Below are positions 20,536 through 29,959 of a DNA stretch of 32,958 nt, one piece after another (the first letter of the stretch is position 1; every line of letters starts with the position of its first letter). The translations under genes were made by a program, and so were the position numbers. This DNA comes from Fragilaria crotonensis (lineage: Eukaryota > Bacillariophyta > Fragilariophyceae > Fragilariales > Fragilariaceae): the NCBI GenBank assembly GCA_022925895.1, contig JAKSYS010000690.1, forward strand, positions 1 to 32,958, written 5' to 3'. The notes under the pieces are model-generated. The model did not search any database, had not been told where the DNA came from, and was given only the letters and a program-made list of their open reading frames with translations.

Positions 20536-23439
20536 TCAAAAGTAATCAATCATCTCCACGGCGTCGATTGAGGGGTCGGTGATCATGAGAGGAACCCATA
20601 TACCAGCGTCAGTATGAGCGGCATGAGGCTGCTCGTCACGAAATTCTTCGTTTTTTCCAGCATATTTCGTAATGCTATCGTCAAGCCGGTAGCGGCGAAG
20701 CCATGGCATCAGGGCCATGACAAAGATCAAGCGCCATTGACCTCCGGCACGGTTAGCAAAGTGCACGCCGTACTTTAACTTGAGCAAATAAATCACTCCC
20801 AGACGTTCCATGTAAGGGTGACGATGGGCATCATGAAGGAGCAAACCCTTTCGGAACTGCACTGGGTAGCCGTCTACAATTAAGGGTCCAATCATGCCAA
20901 CACCTGGGGCAAAGAGAGGTGTATCAAGTCGCCCAATATAAAAGGAAGTTACCAAGAGAAGCTTCATCGTCCGGAAAAACATGGTTCCCAACGTTAGCCC
21001 AAGCGACCAGCATTCTTAAGCGAAGTGTAAGTGTTGCATTCACAAATGAGTCTCGTATCGGTAAGGAGGAGAAACGTACCTAGGGCGAGCATCAGGACAT
21101 TGCCTCCAATCGGATTCTTACGAAAGAATCCCACAAAGATAAACTTGCGCACGAATGTTAGAAGGAGTATCTTGAAGAATAGAGTCAAGAGGATTGCAAT
21201 GATGGTTGCAAGCCACTTTATCACCAATGACCGTGTGACGCTCCAAACCAAAAGAAAAGTTATACTACCAACCATAATCAAAACGGACAAAGAAGTGTAA
21301 AGGGTTCCCCAGAAGGTTGAACCAAGCAGGATCGTGGTAACATCAGGTGCAAAGCGATATGTGGGAAAAAAACGGCAACGAAGGCTTCCGATGTTACCGC
21401 AGCGAAACTGCTGGATCGTGCTGACACTGGAAGGAATCAAACAAGCGAGTGAAGCTGCAGCAAGAAGGCAGTAACACAACCGAGACCGATTGAAAATCGA
21501 ACTTCAGTCTCGGTTGAAACCAATATTGAAGAGGAGCAGGTGATGCCGATGGCGATGCCCTTGTTGTGGGAGGCGGCGCATCAGAAATGGTTATAGTGCT
21601 GTACTCGGATTGGATGGCAAGGTCGAGGCTCGCGTATATGATAATGAAGAGAATGACAACAAACCATTGGGATACATTCATCGCGTAGAGACCGGCGTGG
21701 ATAAAAACGCCATCCTCCTTGAACAGGGAACCGTTCCACATCCTTCGAAATGTATACAATATGCCTCCAACACGTTCGCGGTGATCAGCAGTCGCATGGA
21801 AGCTCATCATGGCTTTCGCATTGGCGCTCTTGAAGGAAGAAGCTTTCAACTTGACCCTGGCACTCTCGGCTTTACGAAGGATACTCCCATCGTGCTGAGC
21901 GAAAGCATGGTCGACCATGTTCTTGATTTTGTACGCAGCAGCTTGCTTTGTGCAACACTCAGATTTCGCCATTTCACATGTCAGCCAGAAGTTCGCGAAA
22001 GGAAGGTTCTTCCAAGTTGACCGTGGAATGAGGACGTAGAGAAGAGACTTTATCTGAAAAAGAAGGAGGACACAACCCAGTGCAAGCGCAAAGCCGTACC
22101 CGAATTGCCCTTCAGCAGACGAAGACTTGTTGGTGTTGATTAGAAAGAATTTGACTTCAAAGATGTACGACAACATGCTGGAGAACATGATCGTTACAAT
22201 TCCTAGCATAACTCCGACAAAGCTGGGAAGATTGTGCTGGAGGTGAATGGAGTTTCCAGCTGTTGACAATATGACGAAGATCGTTCCCAAAATAATGAGC
22301 TGTACCATAAGCATCAACCAGGCAACGATCGACTGGCCAACGCGACATCCAAACTCGGACATGAACGATGTCGTCGGACAATCCTGTCTGTGAAGCGCAA
22401 TAACGCATCGTATTGTGAGAGAGAGAGCGATGGTGACAACCCAAAGTTCTGTACGACGGCGACGATAGACTTACTGTCCAACCGACGTGTCAAAGTCAGA
22501 TGCATATTGGAAAGGGCTACAACAACGAACACCCAGAGCAAGACATTGAAAGTTTTGGACCTGTAATTCTCGGCGACAGTATCAATCGTTGGTAAAGTGA
22601 AGATCCGACGAATCTTGTCAGGGCATCGTCGAAGTTCGACTTGGCCAGTTCTTCATCGGGATCGTTGTCTTCCAAGTTTGCATCCAGAGACGTTCCGTCG
22701 AGAACGTCATCGTAATAAGTGGTTTCTCTAGTTTCCCATTCTGGATCGTATTGCTGAATGTCGGCGGTTGTGGCATTTACCAATTTTTTGTAATCAAACA
22801 TTGTGGAACCATTTTCTGTACCCCAGCTGCTTTGAGCATCTCGTCAACCACCGCTGAAGACACATCCTCCTCACCGTAGGTCTTCATGATGTTCAGCATC
22901 ATAGTTCGGTCTAAACGTACCGGGTCAGAGGATCCAGTGACATCCAAGGTGATCATCTTGAGAACTTTGTCGAAAAAATTTCGCAATCATGCTCGGCTCC
23001 AGTCTTGCGAAGGTGTGGTATGAGCAAAATGCTGGCAAGCTCCACGAGATCAAAGACTGCGTCAGGTGATTCGTCAATGTTGCCGGCCAAACCGGGCATT
23101 AGATTTCTTTCGACATATGTCAAGTCTGCCTTGATGCCATGTCGAGAAAGCAGAAAATTGACAACGTCTTCGGCTGCAAATGCAAGGGTTCACTGAGTAA
23201 GATCAAGATAAATACCAGTCTTGTGGTTTCTGACAAGGCTAATGGCCAGTGCTACTGGTGCAATCAGAGATTTATATGACTTCTCACTGTACTCAGCACC
23301 AGTAACGAACACCTACCCACCACGTACCTGTTATCGATGCGTCCTGTCTGAGCATCGGGCTAGACTGATGCAAGGCTGAGATGTACTCGAGTTCCTTGCA
23401 ATCGGCGTGTGCGCCAACCGGCTTCTCAAATTCAATCAT
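20536..23439 (-). pseudogene. Second STRA6-like copy, frameshifted
   Basis: Same exon layout as the neighbour: ATG at 23439 (MIEFEKPVGAHADCKELEY), exon 1 to 23328, intron 23327-23174, then exon 2, a conserved gtaagt donor near 22475, and intron 3 at 21079-21015. Exon 2 lacks one base relative to copy 1 at three places: near 22975, near 22810 and near 22620 (GGGG to GGG). The linker before PTETEVRF and the segment around 21450 carry further indels that shift the frame. The membrane core (about 22362-21550) and the C-terminus (20991-20536, including HDAHRHPYMERLG and MPWLRRYRLDD) remain well conserved, so decay is recent, or some indels are consensus errors. Confidence 0.75.
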
Positions 23440-23880
23440 GATCAGGCTGTCCACGGCGCAGAGTGTAGGGGGCGCAGTCCAGAGACCAGAGGGTTTCCAC
23501 TAGTAGTTCTGTCAACGACGAGCAAAAAGTGGACAAGCGATTTTACTTTTGCTCTGGCAAACTTACTATTCAGCAGCTCGGCTTCACTCTGAATGTTGGG
23601 GTAATCGTTAATGTAAGTTGCTGAGCACCGAACAATGATGACCTTGCCTCTGTTTGTTTATTGAAGAAGCACATTATGTTCACTTAGTTGCGATCATGGA
23701 ACAACGCGGTGCACGGGCATCTCGACTCAAAGTTAATGCGGTTTTCAGTCCTTGCGACTCCAAGCAATCGCGGTGTGAGTGCTTGATAACGCGAATTTTA
23801 TGAGCCAGTTTCTGAACGCGGATCACGACTCGAAATAGACGCTACTCCAGTACCCAGTACTACATGGTACCTGGAACTTA
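23440..23880. other. Upstream region of copy 2
   Basis: Shares words with 19625-19840 (gcgcag...cagagac, ctctgaatgtt, ttgaagaagc). No gene seen. Ends in the TTA target duplication of the next element (23878-23880). Confidence 0.5.
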
Positions 23881-25155
23881 GGCGGTGTGTATACAGCAAA
23901 AAAAATACAAACTTGGATCCAAGTTTCCAAGTTCCCAACGGAATCTTAGGAATGAATTTGAATGTTAAATTTCGTCCTGGTCCACTGGCATGTATACAGC
24001 ACAATTGAAAACTTTGAATCCAAGTCGGAAACTCCCAAGTTTTCTTTTGAAGAAGACGAACGTGAGTAGCATTCTACTACCAGTAGACAAATGTTTTTGA
24101 GTGAAGATTCGTAAGGCGTCACGCATCATGCATCATGCACATACTGCATACTCCATGCAGGACCATGGACTTGTTACTAACTCTCTATCACTACATCATG
24201 ACTGCGACCGACAGCAGTCAAGCAATCTTCAACCGATATGCCTGAGTCTCATCAAGGAGGCAAAATGAAAAATAGCGGAATGAGTGCGAACAAAATGAGA
24301 GTGCAAGGAGAGCAACAGGAACAAGGAGAGCAGACGAAAACGAGAGCGAGAGCACCAGCAAACGCAACGAGAGCAACGACGAGCGAGAGCAGGAAACGAC
24401 GAAGCGAGTGGAACAACGACAGCAAGAATGAGTGTGATAGTGCAAGACTGCGAAAGCGAAATGAGAGCAAGTTCAAGAGCATGAACGAGAGCACAAACGT
24501 AAGCACAAACGAGAGCAAACAAATTGTAGAGCAAGAGCGAGAACGAGCGCAGCGATCAAGAATGAGTGCAAGGCAAGAGCAGCAACGAGCAAGAGCAAAC
24601 AAATGAGAGCGAGAGCAGCAAACGGAGCGAGTGTGAGTGGAAGGGCAGGAACGAGAAGAACAAACGACAGCAAATAAAAGCAAACGAGAGCTCGAAACAA
24701 GAGGAATGAGAGCTGGATTAAAAGCAAGTGCAAGAATGAAAATGGAAATGCGATGCTTGAAGCAATGGCTTGCACTACTATCTTAGACTAAACAGCTAAA
24801 ATAGGACTAGGGGGATCATTAAGTGGCTGATGAGCACCCTCTGGTGTAGCCTTATTGCTCATCATTAAAGTGGTGCACAACAATGATGAACGATGAGTGC
24901 ACTCCATTTTTAGTGCATCGTAGCAAGGGAAACGCGCGCAAATTGAGCGCATGCGAAACTTGGATAACCAAACTTGGCTAAAAAAATGTGGGCAACTTGG
25001 ATCTCCAAGTGGATCAAAGTTGAGTCTTACTAACTCGGAAATCCAAGTTAAGTCACGAATTAGGGAATCTATTTTGGTTTTTGGAAGTGAGATTCCGTTG
25101 GAAACTTGGAAACTTGGATCCAAGTTCGGAAAATTTTTGCTGTATACACACCACC
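23881..25155. mobile_element. PIF/Harbinger-type non-autonomous transposon (1275 bp)
   Basis: Terminal inverted repeats of about 68 bp: left begins ggcggtgtgtatacagc, right (reversed) ggtggtgtgtatacagc. Both continue to acttggatccaagtttcc and on to caacggaatct at equal spacing. The element is bracketed by TTA (23878-23880 and 25156-25158), the 3-bp duplication typical of PIF/Harbinger elements. A second diverged copy of the left end lies at 23987-24045 and more acttgg/ccaagt palindromic words near the right end. It encodes no transposase. The interior is mostly a purine-rich repeat. Confidence 0.82.
24240..24745. repeat. Purine-rich degenerate minisatellite (core ACGAGAGCAA)
   Basis: Words gagagc, aacgag, gcaacg and gaacga recur throughout with very little T on the plus strand. 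This asymmetry leaves long open frames on both strands (up to 143 codons) that are compositional artefacts. Confidence 0.7.
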
Positions 25156-25158
25156 TTA

Positions 25159-25772
25159 GAGTACCAGACAGATAGAACTAGTAAACCCCGATACCGGGCT
25201 GATGTGATTTGGATCTCATTGGGACATCGACCCGTCAGGACTTCCTGGTGTTGAATCCACCAACAATTGCTCAGAGTCTGTGTGCGGTACAATACGGGGA
25301 ACGAAGTTTATTCCAAGCTCTGGGCCTCGGAAGCTTTTATCTTAGAGCAGGTCTTATCATGGGGTTAAGTGAGTCCCGAATCTGAAAAAAATCAAAAAGC
25401 AAGTCTTATGGGAGGGTATAAGTCATTTTTAGGGCGATCCTTACGACAAACAAAACTTGCATACAAAAACAGAACTTGCAGCCAATTTTGTTAATTACAG
25501 TCCTTGAACAAAACTTGTCCCACAAAACTTGCAGCATGTTTTGGGAAACCGGGTTTCATGGTCTATTATCAAAAATTTGCAGCAAGTTTTGTTCGCCTCC
25601 GGGTTAACAAAACTTGCAGTGCAACTTTGAAGTTTTCAAGATCGTGACACAAACAATCCACTGCTGTCGTGTTGCTATTGATGTCAACAAGGGCAGGCTG
25701 AATTCTTCATCCTCCTCAACAACTCCTCCATTTGTCCAACATTCCTTTATTTCATCTCCCCTTCTCTTAACG
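25159..25772. other. Left flank of the Harbinger transposase
   Basis: The stretch 25159-25446 has no gene. Subterminal repeats begin at 25447 (listed separately). The element's own left terminus was not identified. Confidence 0.45.
25447..25620. repeat. Subterminal repeats, core ACAAAACTTGCA
   Basis: Five direct copies (about 25447, 25468, 25508, 25522, 25607) and one inverted copy (about 25575-25592) of a 10-14 nt word within 175 bp. Clustered motifs like this next to a transposase gene usually serve as transposase binding sites. Confidence 0.65.
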
Positions 25773-27502
25773 ATGGGAGCTGTTCAAAGTACTGAAAAAG
25801 ATGACCTTGCAACTCAAGCTGCTAAAGTCATTAAAAGCATCTATGGCGGGGGTGGCAACGACTCACGTCCAATCAAAGAATGCTTGTGCTACAATGATGA
25901 CCGCACATTGAATCAACTTCTGTATCAAGAATATCAGCAAAGAGAAGAAGATGAGGAGGATGCAAGGAGGAAACTTCAATTCATGTACCTGCAGTTTGCA
26001 CTTGAGCAACAGATGAGGCGAAGGCACGAATGAAGAATTCACTAGAGCCACCTACCAAACGAGCGAGAATGCAACACCCAAAATTTTGCACTGACCCAAC
26101 AACTGGAAATCCTCGCTCTGTCACGCCAAAACTTAGTCTATGGTGGATACTCTACATGCAAGATCCACAGCCTGATAATCCTCAATGGGCCAAGACCTTT
26201 AGGAAGCAATTTTGATTGCCGTACAACTCTTTCCTTCATCTACTGCAAATGGTTGAAAATGAAAGGGCTGTTTCGGGCGGTATGTTTCACAGATGGAGAG
26301 TTGATGGCACATGCAAGAACAGAAAAGTAAGTCCTATCGAACTATTAGTATTGGGTAGCTTACGTTACCTTGGTCGAGGGTGGACGTTTGATGATCTGGT
26401 GGAGAGTCGACTTTATTGACAAGGAGGTGTACCGCGTTTTCTTTCACAAATTCGTGGAGTTCGGCGCCAGAAGCTGTATCCCCTATATGACAACCCTTCT
26501 ACGTTAGAGGAATTACGAGACTGCGAACGTGAGTACAGAAATGCAGGCTTTCCTGGTTGCATCGGCAGCACGGATGCAACACACATACCTCTTGAGAAGA
26601 TGTCATTTGGATTAAGGCAAGCGCATCTTGGGTACAAGATGCCTTGCACCACTCGGATGTACAATTTGACGGTCAATCACCGTCGCAAGATATTGCACAC
26701 CACGACAGGCCATCCTGGAAGGTGGAATGATAAAACTCTCGTACGATATGATGGCTTCATGCATCAACTCCGAGATGGTGAGTTTGATTCCACGATGTCG
26801 TTTGTTTTGTCGAACAAAAGTGGAAGCGATGTCACAATCAAGGGTGCATATGTAATTGTCCACAATGGCTACCTGAAATGGCCTACAACTGTGCCTCCAT
26901 TGAAGCATTCTATGAATCGCAGTGAGATTCGATTCTCCCAATGGCTCGAATCCTTGCGAAAGGATGTTGAGTGTGCGTTTGGAATATTGAAAGGACGATG
27001 GCGAGTTCTCAAGACAGGAATTAGGATGCACAACAGCGAAGTTGCAGATAATATCTGGCTGACGTGTTGTGCTCTGCACAACCTTCTGTTGTATGTTGAT
27101 GGCCTGAGCGACGGTTGGAGAAATGGTGTTCCGTCCCACTGGGAGTTAGAGAGCGGAGAATTCGATGAAAGCGAGGTTCCCGATGCTATTCGGAGGTTGG
27201 TTGACCCGTCCGGAGCAAATTCACGTGCAATCCGTACCTACGATGGTACCACAATTGGATATAAGAACGACGCAGGACATAATGACAAATACAACAGTGC
27301 TGATGACGTTGCTGAAAGTTGTTCTCCGAGCACAACTTTTAGGAATGGAATGGCAGTGAAGGATTTGTCATTGACTTGTTTCCGTTCAATGCTTATTGAA
27401 CATTTCGACACTAAATTCCACGAAAATGATATGACGCGACTTGCCAAGAAACCACGACAAGTTCCCACCAGCACTATTCCTAATGGACATAAATTCATCT
27501 AA
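25773..27502 (+). pseudogene. PIF/Harbinger transposase (DDE_Tnp_4 type), inactivated
   Basis: Start ATG at 25773 (MGAVQSTEKDD). An E/R-rich helical N-terminus ends RRRHE at 26033. The next part is in another frame from 26030 (LEPPTKRARMQHPKFC). The catalytic part has CIGSTDATHI (Asp at 26573-26575), NLTVNHRRKILHTTTGHPGRWND, then IVHNGYLKWP where the second catalytic Asp is His (CAC at 26861-26863), and ESLRKDVECAFGILKGRW (Glu at 26969-26971) with TCCALHNLLL. Damage: a frameshift near 26030, TGA at 26213-26215 before LPYNSF (Arg expected), and paired indels near 26415 and 26470. Between these the shifted frame reads IDKEVYRVFFHKFVEFGAR. The 300-codon C-terminal frame from 26600 is open but lacks the catalytic Asp, so it should be inactive. 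Confidence 0.82.
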
Positions 27503-27540
27503 CTTCATTAGAGTCTAACCTTCATAAGTAGACAGCTCTA

Positions 27541-28190
27541 TTACCCTTCTCCGTCTGACTCGTATTTTCCGTCACGAATTTGTTGTTGGTTCGTGATACT
27601 TTCGTTTTCAAAGCAGTTGCCGCACCACCAAATCATATCCAGATGCCGCTTCTCTGAGCAACACAAAGTACAGACAAATCGCCGACACCTTCGGCACTTG
27701 TGAATACTTGGGTGGCGGAACATTCAACACAAATGTTTCCTGACGGTTGTTCTTGGGGCGGATCCTTCAAAACAACATCCAGAGGATATTCGCCATCTCG
27801 ATTATTGATGACGGAGTGTTCTTATCCGGGGTGTTCTTGTCTGGAGTCTTCTTGCTGAGAATGTTATTTTCAACAACGTCATCATCCTCCAGAACGTTCT
27901 CTTCGACCATCACGTGCTGGCCTGTCATCATCATCACCTTGTCTCGACGCTGGATTTCTCTCTCTTGCAAAGTCCTCAGCTCCGTTTCGAGATTTTCGAT
28001 TTCTCGGTCAAGTTCTCACAACGGTGTTCAACTCATCAGCAGCCAAACCCTTCTTCATTCGGAAGAGCTTCTCTGTTGCCCTGTCGCTTTTTCTTGTGAG
28101 TGCAGATATTTTGTCCCGGACAATAGCTACCTGCAAGGCACTTCGTTTCTGCAGTTCTCTCTCGATGTATCAACTGCAATGCGAAGGAGT
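27541..28190 (-). pseudogene. Remnant gene: coiled coil plus FYVE-like Cys-rich finger
   Basis: On the minus strand a coiled coil (IERELQKRSALQVAIVRDK, then TEKLFRMKKGLAADELN) continues after a one-base shift near 28015 as LDREIENLETELRTLQERE. An acidic segment with TPDKNTPDKNTP follows. The last part (27723-27541) has KCRRCRRFVCTLCCSEK and WWCGNCFEN, a CxxC...CxxC...CxxC arrangement resembling the second half of a FYVE-type treble clef. A TGA directly precedes the MFRHPSIHKC segment, and the frame changes twice. The 5' part is missing because retrotransposon sequence abuts it at about 28180. Function unknown. Confidence 0.45.
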
Positions 28191-28211
28191 TTCCCGCTGT
28201 CGATTTCAATC

Positions 28212-29959
28212 TCAATTCCTCATAAACAGGGACACTTGCCCAATGCCTTGTTCGACATAGAGATGACGGAAGTTCGCCCCACCCAACTCCAAAGGACCGT
28301 AGATGATCTCGCTCTTGGTATGCCGATTGAAACCGCAACGTGGGACAATGATCGACATCGCTTTCCGTTGTACCTGATCCAGTCGTTGTCGTGTAAGAGA
28401 TGAGCACGCTAACGGATAACCAACACTTGGGAGGTAGCAGGCATAATAAAAAGTCCATGTTTCGAGGCGTGTAAGTGGGCATGTCCACAGGAAGGTCGTA
28501 ATCTTGTCGCTCTTTGATTTGAGTTTTCGAAATTGTTCGGTTTGATTCCCAGCTGGTGCTTTATAGTGCCCTAATGTCTTATGTGCCTCATACGGTGACA
28601 GTAAGGGTAGTTGATGTGTCGTGCCGGTGGATCGATCTATGACACGCAACACTTCTTGGTGAGCAGATTGTTTCGGGGCCAAAAATGGTGCTCCTTGCTG
28701 TGTAAACCACCAATGGAGTACTTGGCACGAGGACTTGGATAATTCCAGTGCACCACCACTCGAGTGGAGTAAGTCATTCCACAATTGTGCATTCTTCTGC
28801 GTGCGTACCAAGATATCCCGAAGCGTCTCATCAGATCCTGGTGCTAAAAAATTGTTCGCCTGCCCATTGCAATCGTCCACAAAAGCTACTAATCCCAAAG
28901 ACGCTGACGTGCATTCATCCGGTGAATAATATACCGCAGGTGTTGCAGCCGTGTCATAGGCATCCATGAGACAACTCGACAGAAAACACCAGATCGCTGG
29001 GGAGTTGGCACTGCCCTGTCCCGTGCCATAGATGGGCTTGCTATCCGAATGTACGTAACCCTTTGGAGCGAGTCCTAATTCTGTACGGACCCTGAACTCC
29101 GCTCTCTCCAAGGTGACTGCATTGGCCTGAGTCACCGGAAGCGGAACGCCGAACTTCCGACTAACAATCATTGCTGCATTTTGAATCATTCGGTCGAAAC
29201 ATGCAAGCGCATCATAATTGATCAAGACCACTGACCGCCGAGTGGCACGAGAGATCTCACACTGGAGTTCCTCGATGAACACTGGATCCGTTGCATTTCG
29301 TCGTGGTCGAGACCCATACTGCCCATCATTTAATGCTGCCAGGGCCTCGGCTTGATACATCTGAATCCTCCACTTAATTCCCAAGGCGAGATTAAAGTCC
29401 GCTTCATAAATGTGAATCACTCGAGTACGATGTAACCGCACGTTATCCGGATCTTTGAAGAGAATTGTATTGGCAATTGTTTGCCAACGTTTATACGAAT
29501 ATCCTCGCTCAAGCGCATAATTCAACAGATTCAAGTGCAAAGTCCGCAGGTCGTTTTGCATCATGTCAAGCTCGTCTCGGTTTCTACGGAACTCTGGGGT
29601 CAATTCATCGTCTGGGAGGTGTGATGAGTATGAATGTCGTGCGATCAAGGCCTTATAGTGTCCGAGGTGTAATCCTGACGGAGACGTGGTGGTGGATTCC
29701 GACCAGACGCGCAATTTACTAATGAAGTCGTCCATTGAGATGGTTGGAAACGAGGGGGACGCTGCCATTTCGTGAACCTGTGTCATGTGCTGCAACAAGA
29801 GTCTCACATTTTTACTCACGTCATCGTCATCGTTCGTCCGGTGTTGATATGTGCCGTCCAAAATCCTCGTACTCGAAGGTCTATCCCCACAAAAGCCTAA
29901 GTCGTCGAGAAGTGGTGCAACAGTGAAGGGCGTTCCCTTGGCTTGTCCGAAATGAGCGG
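28212..29959 (-). CDS. ORF2 reverse-transcriptase part of non-LTR retrotransposon
   Basis: About 580 open codons reading on from HFGQAKGTPFTVAPLLDDLGF. Reverse-transcriptase motifs: LINYDALACFDRMI (motif A, 29191-29216), PIYGTGQGSANSPAIW (motif B) and AFVDDCNGQ (motif C, catalytic FVDD at 28872-28883). Upstream, GLHLGHYKALIARH matches the palm entry seen in non-LTR enzymes. It copies element RNA into DNA at the nicked target. The frame is shifted by one base from the endonuclease part, at about 29955-29960. It ends early at TGA 28214-28212, where one missing G would restore a Trp codon. A single polyprotein broken by one insertion is the simplest reading; programmed +1 shifting is a less likely alternative. 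Confidence 0.85.

Larger units (their letters stand above)
16741..23660 (-). repeat. Tandem duplication, unit about 3.8 kb
   Basis: Copy 1 (from 16741) and copy 2 (from 20529) share the 3' end sequence, all exons and introns, and about 200 nt of upstream sequence. The offset is about 3.79 kb at the 3' end and 3.815 kb at the start codon. The spacer beyond the promoters has diverged. Confidence 0.75.

Noticed and set aside
24229-24775. Several 100-143 codon frames on both strands
   Set aside because: Produced by the strand-asymmetric purine repeat; translations are low-complexity in every frame.
1244-27502. Reassigned TGA codon as an explanation for in-frame TGAs
   Set aside because: TGA is the natural terminator of both STRA6-like copies at the same aligned position, and the broken genes also carry frameshifts.
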